Below are positions 1-18,978 of a stretch of DNA of 64,000 nucleotides, in pieces (the first letter of the stretch is position 1; every line of letters begins with the position of its first letter). The stretch is from assembly GCF_964355755.1 (NCBI RefSeq), contig NC_092675.1, positions 3,444,312-3,508,311 of the forward strand, read 5' to 3'. Source of the DNA: Antedon mediterranea (taxonomy: Eukaryota; Echinodermata; Crinoidea; Comatulida; Antedonidae). The notes beneath the pieces are model-generated. The model was not told the origin of the DNA, did not search any database, and worked only from the letters and a program-made list of their open reading frames with translations. The translations under genes and the position numbers were made by a program.

Positions 1-433
1 AATACAGGTACAGTAAATTATTCAGGAGTTGAATTAAAAATAAATCAGAAACTAATTCCTCGATTATGACTCATCATGGAATAAAATTACAGGAGTTCAT
101 GGAAGTACAGTTAACATTGTTCAACCTTCTATGGCAATGGGCGTGGAAGATTAAATAATGTTCTCTTATTTTTACTTTTAAAAGAAAAAAAAAGAAAACA
201 TGAGGTGTCACTTTAAAATGTAAAATTTAAGTGTTTAAGATGCACAATACACAAATTTAAAATAGAGATTACCTTGGCTATTCATATTGAACTTGGAAGA
301 AAGGAATCTCTATGTATGCTGGTGTTTATGTGTATAATATGTAATGTATTTAACATTTCTTGTTGAATTAATTAAATTGTATCTAGCATAAATTTGTTCA
401 AAGTTATCTAAAACAGTTATTACATCCTATTAA

Positions 434-598
434 CCTCTGTCTACACTATCAAATAGTTTGACGAAAAAAGTATGACGTGTCCAAATATTGTAGTAATATG
501 CCCAAATATGGTAGCAATATGACATCATCATGTCCATATATAGGCACATCACATTTTTGTGTCACATACAAAAAGTTTGATAGTGTAGACATAGCTTT
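434..598. mobile_element. F2 MITE, complete
   Basis: The ends are inverted copies of CTCTGTCTACACTATCAAA and TTTGATAGTGTAGAC. Inside are two units of the AAATATGGTAGTGATATG-type repeat and the TGACATCATCATGTCCATAT core shared by every F2 copy in the window. No coding capacity. Confidence 0.85.
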
Positions 599-1189
599 AA
601 ATCAATAATTCTTCGAAAAGTACAAGTACTGTGCTTTCAGTATTTGAATAAAGATTGTAAAGCCTACACTGATTTTGTAATGTGCCTGTAGTACTGTATG
701 CATTGAAGATTGACGACCCAAACCTTATAATTGTTTTATGGTTTTGTCACTACTACTGGTCCACATACTTCTTTATCATTGCCAAGGTAAATAATACTAA
801 TTAATCCAGTTTTTAAATAGCCAATCCTGGTACGGTCAATTGAATCTAGAGGTAAAAAACAATTGGAAATACACTTTCGCACTATTTTTAAGGTTAGGGT
901 CACATTTGAAATTGTTTTAATCAGTGTCGTTATTGTCAAACATGACCTTAAGCCTTACAGTATGACCTTAAATTACTATAGGTGCAAATGTCACTGGTAG
1001 ACTGTGTGCCTTCTTTTGTAAAATATTAGATTCTTATATTATTTTTTTGATTATTAAAAACTAAAGGTTTAGTGGGTAAACAGAACGATATTTGGTGTGG
1101 ATTAAGGCGAAGCTTTTAGGCCTTCCTCCCCTAAAATTTAACAGCCCTGTTTTTTTACCTCTTTTTAAACAAATAAAATGTTGACTAGG

Positions 1190-1720
1190 CTTATGCATTG
1201 AATGAAAATCAAAAACAAAACACAGTATAAACTATATCTGTGTGTGAAAAACGAAAAAATAATCGACGGTTCCTCAAACAACAACAAATCACTGATTCCA
1301 GCAGCAAAATATGATCGTTTGGCGATTGCTGTGCGCGATACATGGGAGAGTGTCATTTCCAGGCAGATTAGACTAGTGGGAGGTGCCATTTTATTATGAA
1401 TGGTGTGTTGTCATTTGCCTAAATTCGCTTCGTCCCAGGGCCGCCTGTGGCTAAAATGTGTAATTAATGCACTTGTGCATCATCATGGGTGCGTCATTTA
1501 CAAATAATTACTGATGCAGGGGCAGCGTAAAAAAACCTAGAAGGTACGTCACATCAATGAACGATGGTGTGTCAATGTCCATCACTTTACCACTCAAATT
1601 ATCATAAACAACATAACATGGTCAAATGACGCACCTCTCCCGGGGTCGTATAGTGGGTCATACAATTGACAAGTGCATAAAGTGTTTTAGTATTTATACC
1701 CCCACCCCTGCCCTGGATCC
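1190..1720. mobile_element. Diverged hAT-like non-autonomous remnant
   Basis: Stretches such as AGGTGCCATTTTATTAT, the GGAAATGACACT-type motif and a GCCACAGGC-like segment near 1440-1460 run in the same order as in the hAT-type elements at 40774-41691 and 57737-59235. Ends were not identified, so this is a remnant defined by internal similarity only. Confidence 0.4.
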
Positions 1721-3421
1721 GCCCTGAAAAAAATAATTAAATTCATATAAGATAAAAGTAAATATGTAATGATATTGAAAACACACAGTAATTTTTCCAA
1801 ATTAAGCTAATACAATTTAGTATCTATAAATCAGAGAAAACTCCACTGTATTATGTATTTACTGTTAACCTGGCTATTTAATCTAGGCTAGGCCTAGCCT
1901 GACTGTGAGACGACTTGTCGGCCACGAGAAACACCTTCATCAGCTTGTTGAGATAATCACCAATCTGTTTCTGAACTGACTGACTGACCGACCTATCGGC
2001 TGTGTGTGATCATTGAAATATTACATTCACAAATAATAATTTCTATCGTGTTTTTCAGAAAGGATGTACTGACATGCATTTTAAAATGTACACTTACTGT
2101 TCTGTGGTTAAAATTTGCCTGGGATTAACAGAAAAGTAATGATGAGTTAGAAATATGCTTTTAGCCTTTTCGGCCTATTTCTGTTTGATCTTCGTCGATG
2201 TGTGTGTAATAAAGTTGTTTCCCTTTTTTTGCAGCAGCGTAAAAAAACATACAGGAAGTTTATAATCAAGTTACTTCCGCGTTCCATCAAAAGGCTAGGA
2301 GCTGTCGGTTTCAATGGAAATAAATTCAGAAACATCAAATCATTCACAAAAAATATATTTTTGTTAATTTTTTTCTATATTATAATAATCTCTATTGGCA
2401 TATGATGATCGAATTTATAGTTAATTTACCTCTTATACCTAACGAAGTAGGTAAATATGCATAATAATCATTATTTTGAATCCGGGAACCAGAATACAGT
2501 ATAGGCCTCGCGCTATGCTATTTTTTCTTTTTAATAACAAAACTTACAGTTACACCACCACCACCAGGCAGAGGCTGCAGCCTAGCTAGCTGAAACGAAA
2601 TCAGGAAGTAGTTGTCTGCAAAGAAGAATTACGAAAGTGTAATTACTGATTGTAGACTATTGAATTAAATAGATTTGTAACAATTGATTATTTAATAATA
2701 TAGCTTCAGCAGGTATAATTTGTGAGTTGAATCTTATTATAGATTTAAAATAACTAACTGTTTAGGCTAGGCTAGGCCTAGGCCTCCATGTTGAATGACA
2801 TGCTCATTGACACTGCATGCTTGCTCGGGGATATTCCCCTTCAGCAGTACATGAATGTCCTAACCTGTTCAGTTGTGGTTGTACCACCCTAGGCCTAGCT
2901 AGGTCGAATCGGATGAATCAATGGTATTCACTTTACTTTACTCAGTAACAATGTGAACCTTCTATTAAGCCTAGGCTATAGAATAGTATTTCCATCAACT
3001 TAATAATATCAACTTGATAATCGTATTCTTATTAAATCATTTAATTTAAAATAAAAGTAAATAAAAAATCATGTGATTGTTTGAAGGTTTGCATGGACAT
3101 GGAGAAATCCATGTGTTTTGATATAAAGTTTCGAGTACACAACTGAAAAAACAAACTGGTATTTATTATCTCAACACTCCTAATAATGAGCTTGCTGTGT
3201 GAATACTACTGAACTTTTATATTTTAAGAATGTCTTTAATTTAAATTTACCACTTGGTTAGTTGGATTTTAACTATGATTTTATGAATATTATAAAAATG
3301 GTTATACAGTATAAGTAAATGTTATTCTTTAAACTTTTTTTATAATATTACAGCATACAACTTCTTTCTGATGTCATTTGCATAAAAGAGTAGAAGAAGA
3401 TCACCACTGTATTTCATCAGA

Positions 3422-9821
<6,400 letters not shown>

Positions 9822-10275
9822 AACTCTAGTCTAAAGAGTTTAACCACACTGCACACATTTTTTTGCATTTCGTTTTATTCCAAAAATACAATTTCCATTA
9901 AGCAAGCATTCTTTGTCTATGAAAAAAATATTAACAATGTTGTTGGTATTTCCAGCTTAAATGCCCAAAACGTTAATTTAGGTACGCTAACGATTTACAA
10001 ATGTTCTGAGTTTTGAACATTACTTTTGCTTGCAGTAGTGCTGATGAATGAATTTTACTCGACCCTACACAGTGGCATATGTATGTTACTGAAACTAGCA
10101 ATTTTCATTATTTGTTGCTACATATTTAGGGCTATGATAATAAACAGCTTGACTGTATATGTGAAATAAGCATCACAAGTTTTAGGTTGGAATTTGAATT
10201 TGTACGCATAAATTAAACTAAATGTTTATCTTAATTCCAATTGAGATATCAATTTTATAGGTACTGTAAATAATC

Positions 10276-10281
10276 AATAAA
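10276..10281 (+). other. Poly(A) signal, probable CSK 3' end
   Basis: AATAAA is the first canonical hexamer downstream of the CSK stop codon in sense orientation. Another lies near 13223, so longer transcripts are possible. Confidence 0.45.
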
Positions 10282-10408
10282 ATATGTGAATATATTTTGA
10301 AGGACCTTCGTATGTTGATGATGTTTAATATTACAATGCTATTGTACTGAGAATTTAACTATAGAATCTGTCTGGCTTTAAAAAAAATTCAGTGCTTGTT
10401 ACTGTTAA

Positions 10409-10586
10409 AGCGTGGTTCCCACTAGCGACGCAATACAAGGACGTAACGCAACGCAAGTGAATTGACCAATCACAAGCGATGGCTATTCGCTTGTGATTGC
10501 TAACTGTCTATAACTTTGCTTGTCATTGGTTAAAACGTTTGCATTGCGTTTACGTCTTTGCGTTACGTTCTAGTGGGAACTAAGCT
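10409..10586. mobile_element. F1 MITE, complete, TAA target duplication
   Basis: Starts AGCGTGGTTCCCACTAG and ends CTAGTGGGAACTAAGCT. It is flanked by TAA at 10406-10408 and TAA at 10587-10589. The 178-bp body is close to a perfect long palindrome (CGTAACGCAACGCAAG ... CTTTGCGTTACG). TWA-type 3-bp duplications point to the PIF/Harbinger superfamily. Confidence 0.88.
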
Positions 10587-12173
10587 TAAAGGTCCACCAG
10601 GGTGATGTGAGCCAGTGGTCCTGATCACCATTAACACATAGGCTAAGGAAAACACTTTTAAAGTTCACAAATTCTCCTAAAGTGAACACCACTTAAAATC
10701 CTTAAATATTTATTATACTTAAGTTAAAAACTTAAAGAAATATCTCACTTAAATGTGATTAGTGCGCACAGAAAACAAATAAAATTAATTTAATATTTTT
10801 CAATTCCTTTTTTTTTGTGGATTAAATTGTTTTAGTTTTAACCTTTGAAGACAACTATTTTACGAATTCGGGTGAATTAAATCAGTAATTTTTCAGGGTT
10901 TTTAAAGTTGTGATGCAAATGTATCCGTTTTCGTGATCTTCCAATGTTCCCCTAGAAACACAACACAATGCAATTTCCAGGTTGTTGTGTTTGTTCATGT
11001 CGGATGTTTTTCATATCTCCACTGTATAGTGAACAATTTTTTTTCTTCAAAAATGTACAAACTCATAAACAGTACTTGTATAAACAAAGATATGGATTTG
11101 TGAAAGTAATGTATTGTCTTGTTTGTGAAAAGTGAAAAAAAAATGCTATGATGTAACCTTTGTGGTAGATTAGGAAAATCAATTAAAGAATTTAGATTTA
11201 TACAATTTCTAAGTAAATAAGCTACCAATTGTAGCATTAATAATAGTAATATTAATAAGTATAAAGTGTACATATATTTGCCAAATCTTAATAATATTGT
11301 TAAAATTGCCTCAGTAAATATAATTTAAACGAATCATGAATTATTAATTTCTTAAATATTTTCTTTTAATGGTGCTAAAAAGGACTTTAGTAGTCCAAAT
11401 AAGGAATGAAGAATGATACAGATACTCATTGTCTCTCACTCATTACATTTCAAATTGGTGCAAGCCCCACCCATTCAATTTAGACCACTTAACGGTTTAC
11501 CCACTCGACGCCCACGTTTTTGCATTCCTTTTTTACACAACTTACAACAATCGACACACAACAGTATTTAAAAAGAGCACCTACTTTTTATGTTTTTGAA
11601 TTGTTTTTGCTTGTATAAGTTCAGCTATATATTATTTGACCAAAATATGCTTTTACTTACATTGAATTTTATGATAACTTGTAAACTTTCAATTATAAAT
11701 GTATATTTCCAATATAATATTATTTATTTCAATTTCAGAAGCATTTCCAATGTTTATAGCTATTTATTCCATAAGATTATGAAAGCATGTGTAATTATTT
11801 TATATAAACATGTTCACAAATTAATAATCATGAATTAGATTTATTTTAGCCTATTCTCGAGACTGTGTGTATAATGTATCATAGGGAACTTCTGTAATAC
11901 AGTGTCATACAGTATATCACATGTGTAGGTGGCACCTGTGTCGTAGGTCATAAGCCTAACTTAACCTTAACATAAATTAATACAGATGCCACATATGATA
12001 CATATGTGACATGATACTGGGCAAATTATATCATTTGTTTGTTGAAAGTAAACAGTGCTAGAAATTCACTCATTGAGTCGTCCAACAAATTAAGAATTGT
12101 CAACCTTGCCAGCTGCTGCCTGATTGGTGGTAGACGAGGGAATGTTGGGAATGGCGATAGGGTCTTTTATTTA

Positions 12174-12353
12174 AGCTTGGTTCCCACTAGCGACGCAACG
12201 CAAGGACGTAACGCAACGCAAGTGAATTGACCAATCACAAGCGATGGCTTATTCGCTTGTGATTGCTAACTGTCTATAACTTCGCTTGTCATTAGGTTAA
12301 AACGCTTGCGTTGCGTATACGTCCTTGCGTTACGTTCTAGTGGGAACCAAGCT
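12174..12353. mobile_element. F1 MITE, complete
   Basis: Same structure as the copy at 10409 (AGCTTGGTTCCCACTAG ... CTAGTGGGAACCAAGCT). Flanks are TTA on the left and TCA on the right, so the duplication has decayed by one base or the boundary is shifted. Confidence 0.87.
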
Positions 12354-12742
12354 TCAGGGTTGTTTATGTTTATATTAACTACTAAATAGGATTTTAAAGC
12401 AGGGTTAAAGTTGAACCATTTCAAATGTCAATTAGTAGGAATGATATTTAAAAGTTGTTATACTTCAAAATATAGTATATAATAAAAATTAGTATTACAT
12501 CTCGTACTACTGTGCTGGTTTCACAGTATTATCTTTTATTTAACATTAACTTTATATTCTACAATAAGTTTTAAGTGTTTATTTTCAATTTTGGAATCGA
12601 TAGTTTTTGTTTTCATCTTTCAATGCAATATATTCTTATAGATCAATTATTCCATAGATTAAAGTTGATGGACTTTGATAATAATAAATGCACCCCAAGT
12701 TGTGTTTAGACTATTCGGACAAATTAAATGTTGCCATTTCTT

Positions 12743-12884
12743 AAGCTCTGGTCTACACTATCAAATTTTATGTGACAAAAAAATTTTATATGCCCATATG
12801 GACATAATGATGTTATATTACTACCATATTTGGGCACATCACACTTTTTTTGTCAAACTAGATTGATAGTGTAGACAGAGCTTT
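12743..12884. mobile_element. F2 MITE, complete
   Basis: Left end AAGCTCTGGTCTACACTATC, right end TTGATAGTGTAGACAGAGCT, core TGGACATAATGATGTTATAT and a single ACTACCATATTTGGGC unit. Confidence 0.85.
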
Positions 12885-13643
12885 GAATCTTACAGAAAAA
12901 GTGTCAAACAAGAGTAATCTCATACAATTATGTCCAAAGTAAACATGTAGTGGATATATATCCTCTGCGGTGCTCATTGAACTGTGCTGCTTAGCACAAC
13001 CCAAGAACTTCACTACTCCATTAGGACAGCCCCTATCCAGTGGACATCTGTTAGGGCACATTTATACAAAGGAAAAATAGGGTGAAATTCACTTTTATAG
13101 CCAATATGAACAAATCTGTACAATCTGTATTTAATCACCGATTAAAATTATTTTATATACTGTTTTTTTCCCAAAAAATAAAGGTTGTTTTATCTTGTAT
13201 GTTTATATTGTTATGTATTGCAAATAAAGTAGCCTGAAAAAAAGAAATAGTGTGTATTTTTTTTTTTCATTTTAATTAATATACAAGTACGTATCCCTCG
13301 CAATCATCTTTTGACAGCGCGCGCGTCGTGAGCATCTCATCCTCTTCAACCTCACGCTGTCAACTGATTACCACGCCAGTTTTTGAGTAAAATAATTTTA
13401 ACTTTTACATTTTACCAGTCCCTTTTATCCTCCTACACTGATAGGCTTTGACTGGAATTTATCTCACACCTTATCTTACCAAACATTTTGACAAATTTTC
13501 GTACTTTATTGTAATTATGTTGTCTGGTTGTGTCCTCTAGCCTACTAGGCCACTGATTCGTTTCCGGTGTGAGCGACAGCCTCGCTTTCCATCATCTTGT
13601 GTAATTCGTCCGGCTCCATACTTGGTCCACTGCACATCGACCT

Positions 13644-14995
13644 TTGACTTTCGAAACTTTCAATCATCATCACTATGATAATACTGTTCTTTTGGGGGTG
13701 CCCGGCCTAAAGAAGATAAACGGCCTAGGCCTAACTAATTTTGGAAATCGATTGGCAACATTCAAGCCAGATATTTTGATAATCGACCTCAGATCGAATG
13801 ACCTTGTTGATTCGGATGCTTGGTCGGTGGCAAACTATACTATCTCTTCAAAATTCTATTTATATATTCCATATCCATCCCGGTTTCCGGGCAAACCCCA
13901 TTTCTCTGTGGTCAAATGCAAATGATGGTCTTCCAATGGCTTTTGAATGGCTAGGGAGTACACACTTTGCTCCTGGTCATCGGTTCGAGCCTCCATAAAC
14001 TAGACTCAACGAGCTCACCACAAACCTCTAACCCATCCAACCATGGAGCGTCCACTCGGTTTTGGAACAATTTTCGTGTCCCACTCGGCTTCTGTATCTC
14101 CTACCATAACAGATTCACTAGATGTGTCCAGACAAACTGTCAATATCGCCACTCCTGTTTTCAGTACTCGGGATCTCATCCAATCCACAAACCTAACCGA
14201 ACACCATCGCACCAAAACAACTTCACCCAACAACAAGCATACGGTCACCAAACTAACCAACAAACCTAACAAAACAGTTTTCAAAAACCTATACGCGGCA
14301 AAAACCGCCCACACACTCAGTCCCATCCACCACTCCAAACTCGCCAATCATCCCCACAAAAAAATGTTCTGCCTTCTCCAATAATTCCCTCAAGATTAAG
14401 CACACTTCTACCTGGTTACAAACACCACGCTTACTTAACACAAGGTTTCGCTCTGGTTTCTACCTTTAATTTAACGGACCTGAGGCTGCTTTTACAGCAA
14501 CCACCTCCCCAGCTATCATCAACAACCCCGAAACCTTCTCCAAAAAACTTACAAAAGAGGGGACGCATAGCTGGACCATTTATCCACCCACCATTTGAAC
14601 ATTTTAAAGCCCTAAAGCCACCTCTTAACCTTTGAGAAAAATCCGTACCTGGAAAATTTTCTATCCTCCACAACCTTTCCTATTCCTACAACACAAACTC
14701 TGTCAATTACAACATCCCTGAGTTTTCAAAAACAGTTATTACGAAAAAATTGGCAACGCAAACGCAATTGACATGCTAAACAAATGCAATCACCCGGCAT
14801 TCATGGCTAAGACGGACATCAGTGACGCATACAGACTAATACCTACAGTATACAGACTAATACCTTTACATCCCACTCAATACCAGCTCACAGGTTTGGC
14901 CAGGCTGCAGATCTTCGTGTCAAATATTCAACAAGTTTTCTGACGGAGTGAAATATATCCTTACAAAAAGGTTACAACGGCCCAATAACGTGAAA
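13644..14995 (+). mobile_element. Decayed retroelement: SGNH-hydrolase-like piece and reverse transcriptase
   Basis: Two coding relics lie on the same strand. At about 13650-13920 a frame reads FKPDILIIDLRSNDLVD, matching the 'PDILIIDLGSNDL' block of SGNH/GDSL hydrolases with the glycine changed to arginine. At about 14440-14990 broken frames read LNTRFRSGFYL, FNGPEAAFTATTSPAIINNP, MLNKCNHPAFMAKTDISDAY and RLIPLHPTQYQLTGLA. This resembles the reverse transcriptase of DIRS/Ngaro-type tyrosine-recombinase elements, whose catalytic region contains the KTDISDAYR block. A 14-nt repeat (CAGACTAATACCT twice) duplicates the YRLIP stretch. Multiple stops and frame changes show it is dead, and no recombinase domain or terminal repeats were found. 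The middle (14043-14384) is an open 113-codon frame of unknown identity. Confidence 0.65.
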
Positions 14996-15747
14996 ATAAC
15001 AACTTCCTTCATATCGCATGTATGACAGTAATTTTATTATACATAATGATAAACACAGCCACTGTTTATGCATACAGCTATAGTCCTTTATTACAATTGA
15101 GCATATTTTCAATACATTATTTGTACATTCAATCTATTCTTTATAAACCTGAATAAATCTTGTAAATAAATATCTCGTCAGCACCGTTCGAAAAAATACC
15201 AGGCACTATCCAAGCATGGCATAAGCTGATGTGCGTTGAAGAAAATACAACGGTAACACATTTTTCAGCTTACTTATACAGAATGCTAAAGTATTCTATA
15301 TCCAGATTGGTCCAATCCTGGTGTTTTGTATCCTTGACTTTTGTTCATACATTACTGGTAGTTGATTTATACGGTTGGTAAAGGAGATTTATTTAACCAA
15401 AAAAGGCCTATTAATTGAGCCTAATTAAATAGTAAATGTATGCAATACTGTAATATTTTAATTAACATAGTATAAAAACCTATTCCAAATAACGAGAGGC
15501 AAACCATGATTCGTTTTGATCTTTATATGACCATCATCAGGAATGAACAATGACTCCAACTGCAGACAATTATAACTGCAGTCTATTCATAAGTATGTAA
15601 GTAAATGAGATATTTATTTATTTACCCATACAGGGTGTTACAAAAAAAATGTAATGTGTTTTTGTAAATCTATAGCAATAAAAAATGTTGCATTTTAGCG
15701 GGAAACTCTAACAGTTATCAGGTCTGACACCGCACTTGCTTACAAAA

Positions 15748-17846
15748 TTAATTTTCTTTATCTGATTGAACTTGTAAAACTTCAGCAAAGTCATTTCCAA
15801 ACCATGCAGTCACATGAATGTTATCCACAGTGAAGTAGTACAACTTGTCTTGGCATGCTTTACGACGGTAGCTTGATCGAGGATCTGCTGCTAAGATCGC
15901 TGCTATTGCTTGCTTAGCTTCTTCTGCACTTGTAAAATATTCGAAAAAATCTGATAAATAAAATAAATGCAGTTAGTACCAATTAATATTTTTTACAAAT
16001 ATTTGCAAAATTCTAACTATGAATAAACACTACATAACTACTTGTGATCAGCGATGCAAAACAATGCTTTTTCTGTAATAAGTAATTGCGTCTCTAGTGG
16101 GAACCAAGCATTAATAAATTAACATATACGTCTACCATCCTAATAGTTTACCTTTAGACTGCGTGAAATGTTCTAACTGCATGTCCGCACTGTGCGTAAA
16201 CCGTACTTTAAGCTCTTGAATTGGCGGGGCAGCAATCCAGTCTGCTACTTTAACATCATCAACCAATCCTTCTGGCTTTCCACCAGGTAACTCAATTTCT
16301 TCTGGTTTGACATTCTCTAACTTGGTTCCATCTGGTATGCGTCCCTCTAAGCTTAATTCTTCAGGTCTGGTTCTTTCAATATTTGATGAGGTTGTACCTT
16401 CCATACTGGACGTTGCTAAATGTCCATCATAGCAAGAATCTGTGGATAACACTCTCTGAGGTACCTCTTGGCTAGGATCAGTTCTAAAAGCCTGATCGGG
16501 TCTATCATACATTGGTACATATGGTTTGATGTCATATATTGGTGTGTTATCAATGATATCTATACCAGATACGTATATAGTATCACCTATTGAAAACATA
16601 AATAGATTAACATTTTATTCCAATGCATGTGAAGAGCATGAATACACATTTTAATATCAATCACAGGCTAGATAATATATATCCTTACCCTGTATTTTAT
16701 CTAGCTTTGCCAGTGACAAGCCAATGGGGTTTGGCCTGTGTGGACTCCTTGTTGAAAATAGACCAATTTTTTCTCCATCCAGCCGAGGTGGTTTTACCTT
16801 TGATTTTGTAAAATTTGTTCGTGGTCCATTGTCATGAAATGCAAATAAAATCCTGACAAAAAAATAAAAATTACTATTTATATCTTTATTTGTTCCAATG
16901 CAAAAAATTGAGAAAATATTGACCACTATCTATGGTGCAGGGCAGTCAAAGAAAAATAGATGATGATTCTGAAATATTAATTATTAATTAAAATTTGTTT
17001 AATTTTATATTCTTTCATGAATGAGTAAATATTTATTTAAAATTGAAATTAAGGTACTATTACCATACATGAGAGAAGCTTGCCAAACCTTGTAAGCTGT
17101 GTTCAGGTTGGTCAAAGACTGACTTTGATATCTGAAGACATCCTTTTGCAAAACTACAAATTGATGGTTGTCTTGGTGTACCATTCTTACTTTTGAAACA
17201 GGACCGAAGGTAACCAATCGGTTTCATTGATGGTAACTCAGGTGAAGAACGTTTTGGTAAAGTTATCATTTCTTCTTTTTGTTGTTCATTTTGCACTTCA
17301 ATTTTTATTTTCTTGGAAAAATTTGATTCTTTTTCTGAGAATTTTATTAAGTTGTTTATTGCTGCAACATCTTTGTGGTAAACTCGTTTCAGTGTTTCCA
17401 TTTGCTGGCTGAAAATAACATAACAATATATTTTTAATTTATAAATCATTCACTCCAGTCCTCGAATTAGAATTATTTGAATTTTTAATTTAAGAACATT
17501 TTACAGTAAATTTTGTTCTCAATAAGACCCATGCCCACAACAGAGAGTTACGATTTTTTAACATTGTGTTACATCACCATGTTATTTTTGTTGGTTACGC
17601 TTCGATGCACAGCATTGCCATCGGTTTGTCATATCGACCGAGGTCCTAGCTAGAGGGTATTGTCAAAGAACTTATAACACTTTGGTATTGTTAATACAGT
17701 AGTTTTAAATTATTATGATCAAATAAACTAGACTACACTGTACTGTCTGATGAGTAGATGAATAAATTATTATTATCAAGTTACCGGATGTTTTTAAGCT
17801 CTTTACGAGCAATCTGTATCTGCTCCACCCAGCTGGAGGCTGCCAT
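15748..17846 (-). CDS. TRMO: tRNA (adenine(37)-N6)-methyltransferase, TsaA/VirR-type, 402 aa
   Basis: TRMO N6-methylates the t6A37 base next to the anticodon of ACY-decoding tRNA-Thr, using SAM. Coding exons on the minus strand, in order: 17846-17785, 17408-17064, 16852-16689, 16586-16152, 15950-15748. They total 1209 nt, all in frame with GT-AG junctions. The N-terminus is a charged coiled-coil-like segment. The TsaA barrel follows: GYLRSCFKSKNGTPRQPSIC, PEHSLQGLASFSHVWILFAF, KPPRLDGEKIGLFSTRSPHR, PNPIGLSLAKL, then DTIYVSGIDIIDNTPIYDIK. The RSPHRPNPIG block is the family signature of the cofactor pocket. A low-complexity linker rich in PEE/PEG repeats (around residues 255-295) leads to the conserved C-terminal domain ending SADPRS-like AADPRSSYRRK and FTVDNIHVTAWF. 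Length is close to the vertebrate protein (about 440). The gene is convergent with CSK and divergent from the CREB3-like gene. Confidence 0.95.
16084..16112. mobile_element. F1 MITE end fragment (TRMO intron 4)
   Basis: GCGTCTCTAGTGGGAACCAA followed by GCATTAAT matches the F1 right terminus. The rest of the element is not recognisable. Confidence 0.6.
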
Positions 17847-18978
17847 TTTGAATACCCATGTTTATGCTGTTCAAAATGTTTTAAAATATGATGTATAAAT
17901 CAACACAAATATTTAAAATGTATAGCTAAATATTATAATAAAATATCAGTAGTCTACAATGGAAATACATAATAATTTAGATCTAATAAACTAATTATAC
18001 TATAACAAATAGTATGTTAATATTTCAATGTTATATTACTATGGGCCACGTCAACGATATGGACGTATCTGAAATGCTGTCATAATCTAAAAATAGATTT
18101 CCACCCACTGTTTACACATCACCAGCAACACATAAGAACAGATTCTGAGGGAAGCAAGTCTTGTTTTTGTATTATTAAGAAAATTAGACGTCTTTTTTTG
18201 CAAACCAATCTGCCAGATTTTTTTAAAAGGCTGAGGTAAACCTTGGTTATTATTTTGTAGAAAATAGTAGTTAAAATCGTTATATATTATAATGTATAAA
18301 GTAAAGCAATGCAAAAACAGGAACAGGAGGGACAGAAAAGAGACAGGCTAGCCTAGCTAGAGGGCAGTGGTGGTGTGTATATATAGGCTTTAGTCCTCTG
18401 TTCTGTTGCATAGGACTACTTGGTCCAGAGAGGCCTAGGACTATTTGGTCCAGAGAGGCATTTGTTCAGTTATGTAGACCTTGCCCTAGACTACTAGTTA
18501 CTACCTAGTACTAGAGAGGAAGTGATGATTACAGAAATAAAGATAATTCATTCATTAAAATAACATACAGTATTTATTACTTTATTAATTAGCCTTTTAT
18601 TTTATTTGAGTAACTTGAAAACAAGTAATTTGTAAACAGATATCTAGCTATGCTTTATATGGAGTTATATAGACCTAGATGTCCAGGGTGATGTAAAATA
18701 AAAAGAGCATCCTCATTTAAAGTTAATAATACTGAACCATATAATTGTCACTACCTCCAAATTGAATCTACATTACTAAACTATGCCATCCCTACATGTT
18801 TGTAATAATGATTTAATTTCATAAATTATAAAGTCCTATTGCATGTTCTTAATTCCATGAACTCTATATAACTGAAACAGATTTAAATACTTTATAAACG
18901 AAAGGAAAGAATTGTAGATCGAAATTTACAAATGTATAATAAATATTGTTGGCAGGAATCCAAAGGCAGAAATCTAAG
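17847..18978. promoter_or_regulatory. Divergent spacer between TRMO and CREB3-like gene
   Basis: About 1.1 kb separates two start codons pointing apart, so promoters for both genes should lie here. TTGGCAG immediately before the CREB3-like ATG may be a splice acceptor, implying a non-coding first exon further left. A 24-bp direct repeat (AGGACTA(C/T)TTGGTCCAGAGAGGC) occurs twice at about 18413-18460. No clear TATA box could be assigned. Confidence 0.4.

Larger units (their letters stand above)
1..3421. other. Upstream of CSK; no coding gene seen
   Basis: No reading frame here resembles a conserved protein; the short open frames are low-complexity. It contains one F2 MITE (434-598) and a diverged hAT-like remnant (about 1190-1720). 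Acceptor-like sequences just before the CSK start (ATTACAG near 3350 and TCATCAG near 3420) suggest that a non-coding first exon of CSK lies upstream, perhaps around 2.5-2.7 kb, but its position cannot be fixed by eye. Confidence 0.5.
9822..12170. other. CSK 3' region; no coding gene seen
   Basis: A canonical AATAAA at 10276-10281 gives a plausible CSK 3' end about 460 bp after the stop codon. One F1 MITE lies at 10409-10586. The remainder is AT-rich sequence with only low-complexity open frames. A decayed inverted repeat occurs around 11880-12010 (GTGTCATACAG ... TGTGACATGATAC), with a related sequence at 37090-37215. Confidence 0.5.

Noticed and set aside
14015-14347. 110-codon minus-strand open frame (and overlapping plus-strand frames)
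   Set aside because: It overlaps the dead retroelement, has no recognisable domain, and is explained by stop-poor base composition; only the plus strand fits the neighbouring hydrolase-like and RT relics.
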